The translations under genes were made by a program, and so were the position numbers. The notes beneath the pieces were generated by a model. It had not been told where the DNA came from, did no database searches, and saw only the letters and a program-made list of their open reading frames with translations. Shown one piece after another: positions 24,869 through 32,017 of a stretch of 33,326 nt of DNA (its first letter is position 1; each line of letters begins with the position of its first letter). The DNA is from Bdellovibrionales bacterium (GTDB lineage Bacteria > Bdellovibrionota > Bdellovibrionia > Bdellovibrionales > UBA1609). The stretch is taken from contig JAHDIR010000001.1 in assembly GCA_020630675.1 (NCBI GenBank), forward strand, positions 217,015-250,340, in the 5' to 3' direction.

Positions 24869-25941
24869 GATCTGTACTTAATGACGAAAGTCGAATTCGT
24901 CGTTTTATGGCTCAGGTTGAAAACCCAAGTTATGTGGCTAAATTTTTAAGTCGTGGTTTAGTTGTGTTGTTTATTTTGTCTTTGGGGCTTATTTTTATAC
25001 CCTGGGTGCAGACGTCTTATGTTAAAGGAAAAGTTATTGGCTTTAGTCATAGCGAGCGAGTCTTTGAAATTCAGGCCCCAATTGAAGGCCGACTTAAGCA
25101 ATGGTTTGTTAAAGAAGGAGAGCAAGTTGCCAAAGGCCAACTTCTTTTAGAACTGGCAGATAATGATCAAGAAATAATAGAACGATTAAAAATGAAGCTG
25201 ATTGCCATAGAAGCTCAACTCAGTGCTATGGATCAAAATGTAAAAACGGCTCAGTTAAATGTTAATCGTCAATCTAGGTTGCTAAAAGAGGGGCTGGCCA
25301 GTCAACTAGATGTAGAAAAAACCAAAATATCTTTAAAAAACCAAAAGGCAAAAAAAGCTAAAGTAGAAACAGAAGAGCAAAAAGTTCGTATTATGTTATC
25401 CCGCCAAAATCAGCTAAAAGTGTATGCCCCTAATGATGGAGTGGTGGTAAGAATTTTAAAAACTTCAGTTGGTGGGTCTCAGTATATTAAAAATGGAGAA
25501 GTTCTTGCTACATTAGCTCCTACTGTTCAGCAAAAGGCCGTTGAGTTTTGGATAGAAGGGAACGACATTCCTTTAATTCATGTTGGGCAAGAAGTACGAA
25601 TGCAATTTGAAGGGTGGCCAGCCATTCAGTTTTCTGGTTGGCCTGAAGCTAGTTTTGGAACCTTTTTAGGCGAAGTTAAGGTCATCGATGCTCTCAGTGA
25701 TCAAGGTGGGAAGTTTCGTGCTCTGATTTTACCTAAAGACGGAGAAGTCTGGCCCCCAGATCAAAGGTTACGGCAAGGAACACTAGTGATTGGTTGGGTA
25801 TTGCTCGGTGAAGTTTCATTGGGTTATGAGTTTTGGCGTCAAATGAATAAGTTTCCAAAAGACTATGTAGGACCAGCTCACCACAAGGAGCAAACGAAAA
25901 CTTCTTCAAAGAAATCTTCTTCAAAAGGAAAGTACAAATAA
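24844..25941 (+). CDS. periplasmic adaptor (membrane fusion protein, HlyD family)
   Basis: 365 residues: short cytoplasmic N-terminus, one membrane helix at about 33-56, first half of a lipoyl domain (FEIQAPIEGRLKQWFVKEG), a helical hairpin (about 110-185, with RLLKEGLASQLDVEKTKI), the second lipoyl half (LKVYAPNDGVVVRIL) and a beta-barrel region. The Lys/Ser-rich tail (KTSSKKSSSKGKYK) is unusual. It bridges the ABC protein to the outer-membrane channel. ATG 24844 lies inside the end of the ABC gene (25-base overlap), with GGATGGGA upstream, and the stop shares one base with the next start (TAATG). Confidence 0.88.
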   Translation: MEKRKKSLRSVLNDESRIRRFMAQVENPSYVAKFLSRGLVVLFILSLGLIFIPWVQTSYVKGKVIGFSHSERVFEIQAPIEGRLKQWFVKEGEQVAKGQLLLELADNDQEIIERLKMKLIAIEAQLSAMDQNVKTAQLNVNRQSRLLKEGLASQLDVEKTKISLKNQKAKKAKVETEEQKVRIMLSRQNQLKVYAPNDGVVVRILKTSVGGSQYIKNGEVLATLAPTVQQKAVEFWIEGNDIPLIHVGQEVRMQFEGWPAIQFSGWPEASFGTFLGEVKVIDALSDQGGKFRALILPKDGEVWPPDQRLRQGTLVIGWVLLGEVSLGYEFWRQMNKFPKDYVGPAHHKEQTKTSSKKSSSKGKYK

Positions 25942-27410
25942 TGAACTCTTTTTTAAGTTCATCCGTTTTTTCTTATTTAATAAAGTTTACCAATATTTTC
26001 TTTATTATATTTTTTAGCCCAATGGCATTTACAGACTCTTCAGAAACTCTAGACAAAAGTAAATCTTCTGTAATTACCGTTAACCATGTGGTGGGTGCCA
26101 TTACAAAAAACAGCCCCTTTTACCAAGAGCTGACATTAAATTTAGATAAAGAAGTTGCTGGTTTGCAGGCAAAGAAAGGAGCTTTTGATACTCAATTAAA
26201 ATCTAAGTATGACTCTATTGATAAAAGCTCTGTTTTTGATGGTTTTCAAGTTTCTTTAGAGCAGCCCCTTGGTTTCGCAGGCACTCAATTGTTTGGAACT
26301 TACCGTACAACCAATGGCTCATTACCTCTTTACTGGGACAAAGATGGAACTAACGCTGGTGGTGAGCTGGCCATGGGGTTGTCTGTAAAGCCTTTGCGAG
26401 GGTTATTTATAGATAAACGACGAGCCAGTTTAAAAAAGCAATCTTTAGCTCTAGAAGGGTTTAGACATGAATTCTCACAAAGTACTCTTGAGTTAATTTA
26501 CAAAGGGTTAGGGCTTTATTATTACTGGGCCTTGGCTCATCAAAAATTAAATGCCTTTCAGCAATTGTTAGATGTGGCTTTAAATCGAGATAGGTGGTTA
26601 AGAGTTCGAGTGAAAAAAGGAGATCGAGCTCGTATTGAAGTTGACGAAAACCAAAGGGTAATTTTAAACCGTCAGGCTGAGGTGGCTAAGCAAAAAACAA
26701 AAGCCCAGCTAGCATTTCGTCAGTTAAATTTGTTCTTAGGTAACCCTTACACCTCAGCTGAGTCGTCCTATCTTCCGGTTCGCTTAAAAGATGATAAATT
26801 TCCATTTCCTATGAAGCTTAGGGGTTTAAGAGCTTGGATCAAAAGTGCTAGTCAGCAAAGGCAGGATTTAAAAGCTTTGTCTTTGAAAATTGAAGAAAAA
26901 AAAGTGGAGTATCGTTTACAAAGTCAAAACCGTCTTCCTGATTTGTCTTTGTCGGGAGCGATGGCTCAGGATAGGGGAGCTTCTCGTGGGGAATTTGACG
27001 GTAATGAAGTTCGTATTCAAGGCACCTTAAGTTTTCCTTTATGGATGCGCGAAGCCCGTGGAAAAACAAGAATGGCTAAGGCAGACGTAGAAATGGCTAA
27101 GGTTAAGCGCCGTTATGGACAGCAAAAAATTGAAACACAATTAAAAAATAGTTGGGACACTCTTGCTTTATTAAAGAAACAACTGTCTCTAAAGCGCCGT
27201 GAAGTTGAATTGTCTGAAAAATTAGAAAAAGCCGAGCAAAAAAGGTTTCGTTACGGTGGCTCATCACTCATAAATATAAATATTAGAGAAACCGACTTCA
27301 TTCGTTCTCAAATTAAATACATAGAAATTCGTGCTCAAAGCCATATTGAGTCTATAAAATTTTATGTCACTGCGGGACAGTTGCCGCCGTCATTGCAGAT
27401 AAGTAAATAA
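25941..27410 (+). CDS. TolC-like outer-membrane channel (outer membrane efflux protein family)
   Basis: 489 residues. Signal peptide ends near SPMAF (about residue 30). Two long helical regions with heptad-like Lys/Glu/Gln runs (about 195-270 and 355-450) surround predicted beta strands (DLSLSGAMAQ, VRIQGTLSFPLWM), giving the repeated helix-strand plan of the family. The late motif EKRFRYGGSSLININIRETDF (here shown as RFRYGGSSLINI) is the usual GxSSLxxxNxRE signature of one exporter-linked subgroup. It forms the exit duct for the preceding ABC and adaptor proteins. ATG 25941 overlaps the adaptor stop by one base, with AAGGAAAG upstream. Confidence 0.87.
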   Translation: MNSFLSSSVFSYLIKFTNIFFIIFFSPMAFTDSSETLDKSKSSVITVNHVVGAITKNSPFYQELTLNLDKEVAGLQAKKGAFDTQLKSKYDSIDKSSVFDGFQVSLEQPLGFAGTQLFGTYRTTNGSLPLYWDKDGTNAGGELAMGLSVKPLRGLFIDKRRASLKKQSLALEGFRHEFSQSTLELIYKGLGLYYYWALAHQKLNAFQQLLDVALNRDRWLRVRVKKGDRARIEVDENQRVILNRQAEVAKQKTKAQLAFRQLNLFLGNPYTSAESSYLPVRLKDDKFPFPMKLRGLRAWIKSASQQRQDLKALSLKIEEKKVEYRLQSQNRLPDLSLSGAMAQDRGASRGEFDGNEVRIQGTLSFPLWMREARGKTRMAKADVEMAKVKRRYGQQKIETQLKNSWDTLALLKKQLSLKRREVELSEKLEKAEQKRFRYGGSSLININIRETDFIRSQIKYIEIRAQSHIESIKFYVTAGQLPPSLQISK

Positions 27411-27432
27411 ATATAAAAAAAGGAGGGGGCTT

Positions 27433-27789
27433 GTGTTTAAAATCATTATTTTTTGGGTTTTATTTGGTACAAATTGGGGTTTGGCTAATTCTTTAGATTT
27501 GAAAATAAGTATCACAGAGAAGGGTGGTGAAAAAATTGTATCAAAGAATATATACGGGGCTTTAACCAAGCAATTAAATATTTTTAAAGTCAGCACTGCT
27601 GATTCTTTGGTGAGTTGCGAAATTAATTTATTTAAAATGAATGAAGATGGCTACCACCCGTTTCAAGTCACTATGATTGATAGCTTACAAAGTGATTCTC
27701 TTGTTTTCTCTCATGGCTTTGAAGTTTCTAACAATATCAATATACTTTTAGTGGGGCCTAAGTACTATTGTGAGCTTGATAAACTATAA
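27433..27789 (+). CDS. small secreted protein at the end of the exporter operon
   Basis: 118 residues starting at GTG 27433, with a strong AGGAGG at 27421-27426. Signal peptide ends GLA (about residue 18). The mature protein of about 100 residues is mostly beta-like, with two cysteines (SCEIN and YYCELD) that could form a disulfide. It follows the channel gene by 22 bases, so it belongs to the exporter operon. It has no RTX repeats or Gly-Gly leader and carries a Sec signal, so it is more likely an accessory periplasmic factor than the exported substrate. Not recognised. Confidence 0.7.
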   Translation: MFKIIIFWVLFGTNWGLANSLDLKISITEKGGEKIVSKNIYGALTKQLNIFKVSTADSLVSCEINLFKMNEDGYHPFQVTMIDSLQSDSLVFSHGFEVSNNINILLVGPKYYCELDKL

Positions 27790-28228
27790 ACTTTAAAAAA
27801 ATCTTTTTCGTCATTTTAGCCTGACGCTTTTCACTCTTTTTGCTGTTCTGCTCTTTACGTTAATTAAATATTCGTCAAGTCCAGGTGGTCAAATTTTAAA
27901 GCATGTTACAGCTTGGTATGTTGGGTGTTTTTTAACTTTGGCTTTATTCCAGGATGTCACCATTCTGATCTTGCTCTTCATTATATTAATTTATCTCTAT
28001 CAGATTCCATAGCTAGACTCTATGTTTATCCTAAAACAAAAGACATTCTTTTTAAATCCCCAGATCATTCATTTTTTTAAAAAAGCAAGTTTTGCTCTTA
28101 TGAGTGTTCTTGTTCCTTTTCTGAGGGTGCGTTTTGAAGTTATGAGACGATCAATTAAAGATATTGGACGAAATGCCTGGAATAGGGTATCAACATCCCC
28201 TAATTTTATTAACAGAAAAAAATATTAA
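27783..28228 (+). pseudogene. probable decayed membrane-protein gene
   Basis: One reading frame (27797-28228) is open for 144 codons apart from a single TAG at 28010-28012, which is unlikely by chance in AT-rich DNA. It has no usable ATG, GTG or TTG at its beginning. Its first part encodes membrane-like segments (LTLFTLFAVLLFTLIKY and YVGCFLTLALFQDVTILI). Just upstream, the adjacent frame reads INFKKIFFVILA (from about 27786) and then hits TGA, a plausible original N-terminus joined by a frameshift near 27820, close after a run of seven A. The part after the TAG starts with ATG 28022 but has no ribosome binding site. Read as a former fifth gene of the exporter operon. No family is recognised. 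Confidence 0.4.
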
Positions 28229-28394
28229 ATTTGATAAATCACTGTCATAAAAATTTACACTTTTATTGATTAAAGCCGGTCATTTATTTTTTGTTGATGA
28301 AAATAAGCTCAAATATGACTCTTTTTAGTACAAAGTAGAGTTTCATTTTTGATTGTCTGTTTTACTTGATACACTAAATTATCTTGGGGGATTC
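28229..28394 (+). other. leader region before the lyase-like lipoprotein gene
   Basis: AT-rich with no open frame. Contains GGGGGA (28386-28391), the ribosome binding site that selects ATG 28395. A promoter must lie here if the gene is not read from upstream; the best guess, TTGTCT with TAAATT 16 bases on, is too close to the ribosome binding site to be persuasive. Confidence 0.3.
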
Positions 28395-29669
28395 ATGAGA
28401 GGTTTCAAATTATATTTGAAGTTGTTGGTGGCGTTGGTGTTGGTGTTGGCGTTTCAAAACTGCTCGAGTGAATTTAACTCTAATTTTCAAGATGGCAATA
28501 CTTTGACAAGCACAGTGCCAGAATCCACCTCTATCTCTGAACAAAAAGAACCTTCTCCTCCCAAGAAAGAGGAGCCTCCAGTAAAACCAATACGTGAGAT
28601 AACTTTAAATGGTGAGGGGCAAGTCTTGGATGGCAGTACTCATAACTTTTCATTGAGTGACTCAGGGGCGATCAATGGCGTAACTCGCTATGACATTTGG
28701 ATTGATGGTAAAGACTATTCAACCAGTGTTGTAGCACCGGCCACTTCAGTTGTGGCTTTTGGTTTACCAACAGATGGTAAAGAGCACACCGTTACTCTTA
28801 GACCTCCTGCAGGTTATACAGAAGATGAGTTTACCCCGTTCACAGCTAAATTTATTGCTGCCGATGCCACCGATATTGATGGCGAAATATTCCCTCTTAA
28901 TTTTGGTCATTCAAATATTCCATTTGGTTCTTTAACGAGTGATCACCTAGCAAGCTGGGTGCCAGGCTTACGAGCTTCTCGAAAAAGAGAGCACTTAAGT
29001 GTGGTTATGGAAAATGGCCAAGGGGTGCTTAGGCACAGGTATACGCCCTCTTCAACAGGCTCAGAAAGAGTTGTCTTTCAATATAATATTCCTCATCAAA
29101 GGTCTTACCGTATGAAGTACTCTGTCTATTTTGAACCCGGTTTCAAGTGGGGGAGTCAGTATCAGGGGGGGAAACTTGCCTTTGGTTTTGGTGGTGGAGC
29201 AGCTCCATCGGGTGGGCAAGTGAATTCAGCCGGGTTTACGGCTCGGGTGATGTGGAGAGGAAACTACTTGGGTGGGGGTAAATATGATGGAACGGGCCGT
29301 TTTGTTATGTATACCTACAATGCTGATCGAGATTTGAGTAAAAGTACGGTGGGGTTAGACACTCAGTTTGGAAACTATAGTATTCCTATTGGTCAATGGA
29401 TTGATGTGGTTTTTGAAGTCACTATGAATTCAGCAACTAGTAAATCAGATGGAAGTATGCGCGGGTGGGTGAACGGTAATTTACTGGTAAATAAAGGAAA
29501 TATGAAGTGGTGGGCTAGTGGTGACCAACCAAGAATTGATACTCTTTATTATAGTAGCTTTTATGGCGGTAGTAACGCCGGTTGGGCTCCACCAAATACA
29601 ACCTATATTAAAGTTCGTGATGTTGCTTTTGCCCCGGTGATTAATGGTTTATCGGCGATTTCTCCATAA
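28395..29669 (+). CDS. lipoprotein with polysaccharide-lyase-14-like domain
   Basis: 424 residues from ATG 28395. The hydrophobic signal ends AFQNC with lipidation probably at Cys23. A Ser/Pro/Glu/Lys linker (about 30-65) leads to an Ig-like domain (about 68-158, TLNGEGQVLDGSTHNF). The C-terminal jelly-roll-like domain (about 165-415) has QGGKLAFGFGGG (GGKL at 258-261), RVMWR (284-288), FVMYTYN, IGQWIDVVFEV and a final WAPPNTTYIKVRDV, which match my recollection of the PL14 lyase group (glucuronate- or alginate-cleaving). The substrate cannot be told. It probably sits on the outer membrane and acts on extracellular or prey/host polysaccharide. The in-frame TTG at 28353 is rejected because the GGGGGA site would be inside the gene. 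Confidence 0.7.
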   Translation: MRGFKLYLKLLVALVLVLAFQNCSSEFNSNFQDGNTLTSTVPESTSISEQKEPSPPKKEEPPVKPIREITLNGEGQVLDGSTHNFSLSDSGAINGVTRYDIWIDGKDYSTSVVAPATSVVAFGLPTDGKEHTVTLRPPAGYTEDEFTPFTAKFIAADATDIDGEIFPLNFGHSNIPFGSLTSDHLASWVPGLRASRKREHLSVVMENGQGVLRHRYTPSSTGSERVVFQYNIPHQRSYRMKYSVYFEPGFKWGSQYQGGKLAFGFGGGAAPSGGQVNSAGFTARVMWRGNYLGGGKYDGTGRFVMYTYNADRDLSKSTVGLDTQFGNYSIPIGQWIDVVFEVTMNSATSKSDGSMRGWVNGNLLVNKGNMKWWASGDQPRIDTLYYSSFYGGSNAGWAPPNTTYIKVRDVAFAPVINGLSAISP

Positions 29670-29851
29670 CTTCTAAGGACTAAAAAAATTTTATATTGTA
29701 GGACTGGTTTTGGAATGTACAGCTAAGTGAGAAGACGCTGTATGTGTCAGGTTGTGTTCTGCGCTATGCAGTTATGATCAGATCTTAATTTTTATTATGT
29801 CTGCGCCCGTGAGACCGAGGCTTTTGAATTTTCAACACATCAGAGTGGAAT
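29670..29851. other. intergenic gap without recognised genes
   Basis: 182 bases between the lyase-like gene and the tRNA on the other strand. No intrinsic terminator with a clear stem and T run was seen on either strand. The last 14 bases (29838-29851) hold one arm of the inverted repeat that flanks the tRNA. Confidence 0.4.
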
Positions 29852-29937
29852 TGGTGGAGGATACAGGGATCGAACCTGCGACCTCTTGAATGCAAATCAA
29901 GTGCTCTCCCAACTGAGCTAATCCCCCAGCTCTGATG
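29838..29937 (-). repeat. 8-base inverted repeat flanking the tRNA
   Basis: CATCAGAG (29838-29845) and CTCTGATG (29930-29937) are perfect reverse complements placed 6 bases beyond the tRNA 3' end and 2 bases before its 5' end. In the precursor RNA the 5' leader and 3' trailer could pair and extend the acceptor stem. Confidence 0.6.
29852..29927 (-). tRNA. tRNA-Ala (anticodon TGC)
   Basis: Reads on the minus strand from 29927 to 29852, 76 bases, with CCA encoded at the 3' end. The acceptor stem GGGGGAT pairs with ATCCTCC and includes the G3-U70 wobble that identifies alanine tRNAs; the discriminator base is A. The D arm has AGCTCAGTTGGGAGAGC, the anticodon stem is CTTGA/TCAAG with loop TTTGCAT (anticodon TGC, at 29894-29892), and the T arm has GGTTCGATCC. 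All arms are intact. It decodes GCA and, by wobble, other alanine codons. It stands alone, not in an rRNA operon within this window. Confidence 0.97.
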
Positions 29938-29946
29938 ATCCGTGAG

Positions 29947-29973
29947 AATGTAACAGTATTGATGATTGGTCAA
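29947..29973 (-). promoter_or_regulatory. candidate tRNA-Ala promoter
   Basis: On the minus strand TTGACC (29973-29968), 15 bases, TACATT (29952-29947). The spacing is short for a standard promoter, but the position would start the transcript about 12 bases before the tRNA, just before the inverted-repeat arm. Confidence 0.4.
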
Positions 29974-30122
29974 GTACACTTTGTGGTAATGCAAAGTTTA
30001 ATTTTGGTTAATAAAGGGCCTGAGGAAAAAGAGGTAAGTGTTCAAATTTATTTAATTAAACTTGAAAAAATGTCGATCTTTTCAACAAAAAAAAGACACT
30101 GTCGCAGCTTTATACAGTCAGA

Positions 30123-30151
30123 TTGTCTTATCTTGAGATAAATCAAATAAA
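30123..30151 (+). promoter_or_regulatory. candidate promoter of the DUF1592/DUF1552 operon with internal palindrome
   Basis: TTGTCT (30123-30128), 17 bases, AATAAA (30146-30151). The spacer contains the perfect inverted repeat TTATCT-TG-AGATAA (30128-30141), which could be a repressor site. The leader would be about 50 bases. Confidence 0.35.
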
Positions 30152-30211
30152 TACCCAAAAATGCCGATGAATTGCCATAGAATGGAGTCATAGGTGTATA
30201 AAGGGGGATCT

Positions 30212-32017
30212 TTGAGCTTTAGTCGCATTCATTCATTTTTACTAAAGGTAGCTGGCCCCTTAGTCATTATGCTGGCCTATAACAACTGCGCTCCCTCTTT
30301 TCAAGCAACGGGGGATGGAAGTAGTGCATTTAAATCAAATTCAGGTTCATTAAGCGATGAGCCAGCATTTGTTGGTCCTATGGATGACTTTGCTGGTGGT
30401 AGTCAGCAAAAGTCGATATTGAACACTTTATCCGATGGCTTTAAGTGTAATTCGGTCACAAAAGGGCAGGTGCTTCAAGTTCTAAATTACAATGTTGGGC
30501 CCTTAACCCATCGTCAATATGAATATACAGTTAATAACCTTTTTGGTATTACAGTTTATCCTGATTTAATTAACGATTATAGCAAAGTTTCTTATAATAA
30601 TAGCTTAGGGCGAGTAGCTCCTGGTATCGAGCTTGTTGAAGGTTTTTTCTCAAGCGCAGAGAAAGTATTATCTGCCATTAAGTCAACAGCCGCTGCCAAC
30701 TCTCGTGTATTTAAGTGTTCTAACCCAAACAACGAAAATGAGTGCTTAAGTGAGTTCACAGAAAATTGGGGAAGGCTTTTGTTTCGTCGCCCCCTTTCTT
30801 CAAATGAGTCTCAAAAAGTTTTAGATGTGGCCTTTGACCAAGGTGGTAGCTTAAACAACAAGATGGAAAGTGCACTATATTTATTGTTAGTTTCTCCTCA
30901 GTTTACATATCATTTTTATGGTTTAAACTTGGCCGTGAATAATTCAGACACACAACAAATCGACGAGTATGATTTTGCTAGTAAAATTTCTTTTTTCTTG
31001 TGGGGGCAGGCTCCAGAGGGTTGGCTGCTAGACTTAGCTGAGAATAACCAGTTGAGGCAACAACTACCAGAGGTGGTAGACCGCATGCTAGCTAGTGAAA
31101 AATCAACATATGTTGCCAGAGAGTTAGCTTATAACTGGTTTACTATGGGTAGTTTACGTGAAGTTGGAAATAAAAATTTTGGAGTAGATGGTGTGACAAA
31201 TGATCAGGCCAATTGGAACTTGGCTGAACAAGTTACTCACTTTGTTGATTATCACATTCAAAATAACTTACCGGTTTCTGATTTATTCAATACAGATGTC
31301 ATGTTTCATACAGACAAAACAGCAAAGCTTTATGGTTTAAATAGTAATGGATATAATGGTCAATTTAAAATGGTAAAAACCGGAGACCCAAATAGGTCTT
31401 CTGGTATTCTATCTCATATGGGTTTTTGGGCTAACAACTCATCAAATGGTGAGGTTAATGTTTTTACTCGAGGGCCTATGATAAAAACAAAACTTCTTTG
31501 CGATGTTCCTATTGGAGCTCCCTCTGGTCAGTTGATAGGAACATCTTTGGGAGAGAGTGATACCATTAAGGCGAGTGTAAATAAATTATCACAAGTGGCT
31601 CCATGTTCTTCTTGTCATATCGTGACAGACCCTTATGGGAAAGCTGTAGAAAATTTTGATAGTTTTGGACGCTATCGTGCAAATTACTCAAATGGTGAGG
31701 CTATTAATTACACTCAGTTAACACCAGAAGGTGTTAGTATTAGTTCAGTCAAAGACTTGGGTGTTCATTTCGCTCGCGATAAAAAAGACTTACTTAACTA
31801 CTGTGCGACAAAAAATTTACTGTCTTTAGCTTCAGGAAAAGATCTGTTTGATGATCGCCACATTGGAGCACTTAACTCAGTTGGGTCATGTTATACCCTT
31901 CAGTTTTATGGGCAAAATATCAGTCAAAACCAAGATATTAAAATGAAAGATTTAATTAAAAAAATAATTATTGCTGGCTCTAGCCTTATTGGTCAAACAG
32001 CAAAAGTGAGTGAATGA
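30212..32017 (+). CDS. DUF1592-type (PSD) lipoprotein with one c-type heme motif
   Basis: 601 residues from TTG 30212. The signal segment ends LAYNNC, with lipidation probably at Cys26. Domain order follows the planctomycete-type family: DUF1587-like LTHRQYEYTVNNLFGI, DUF1595-like NWGRLLFRRPLSSNE, DUF1592-like MESALYLLLVSPQFTYHF and FASKISFFLWGQAP, DUF1588-like TRGPMIKTKLLC and the heme motif CSSCH (Cys465, Cys468, His469) followed by DPYGKAVENFDSFGRYR, then a DUF1585-like tail. It lacks the N-terminal cytochrome domain found in many homologues. AGGGGGA at 30202-30208 selects the TTG; the GTG at 30194 is upstream of that site. It overlaps the next gene by one base (TGATG). Biochemical role unknown in the family, probably periplasmic or outer-membrane redox. 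Confidence 0.85.
   Translation: MSFSRIHSFLLKVAGPLVIMLAYNNCAPSFQATGDGSSAFKSNSGSLSDEPAFVGPMDDFAGGSQQKSILNTLSDGFKCNSVTKGQVLQVLNYNVGPLTHRQYEYTVNNLFGITVYPDLINDYSKVSYNNSLGRVAPGIELVEGFFSSAEKVLSAIKSTAAANSRVFKCSNPNNENECLSEFTENWGRLLFRRPLSSNESQKVLDVAFDQGGSLNNKMESALYLLLVSPQFTYHFYGLNLAVNNSDTQQIDEYDFASKISFFLWGQAPEGWLLDLAENNQLRQQLPEVVDRMLASEKSTYVARELAYNWFTMGSLREVGNKNFGVDGVTNDQANWNLAEQVTHFVDYHIQNNLPVSDLFNTDVMFHTDKTAKLYGLNSNGYNGQFKMVKTGDPNRSSGILSHMGFWANNSSNGEVNVFTRGPMIKTKLLCDVPIGAPSGQLIGTSLGESDTIKASVNKLSQVAPCSSCHIVTDPYGKAVENFDSFGRYRANYSNGEAINYTQLTPEGVSISSVKDLGVHFARDKKDLLNYCATKNLLSLASGKDLFDDRHIGALNSVGSCYTLQFYGQNISQNQDIKMKDLIKKIIIAGSSLIGQTAKVSE

Noticed and set aside
23225-27410. Type I secretion of an RTX protein
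   Set aside because: No gene in the window has RTX nonapeptide repeats or a Gly-Gly leader, and the ABC protein lacks a peptidase domain; the substrate remains unknown.
28022-28228. 68-residue open frame as an independent gene
   Set aside because: No ribosome binding site before ATG 28022, and the same frame continues upstream past a single TAG; better explained as the end of a decayed gene.
29785-29994. Open frame on the minus strand covering the tRNA
   Set aside because: It reads through the tRNA-Ala gene; translated tRNA gives familiar but meaningless peptide (SSVGRALDLHSRGRRFDP-like).
29935-30141. Open frame starting beside the tRNA on the plus strand
   Set aside because: It starts inside the tRNA flanking repeat and the tRNA promoter region, lacks a ribosome binding site, and has no protein-like pattern.
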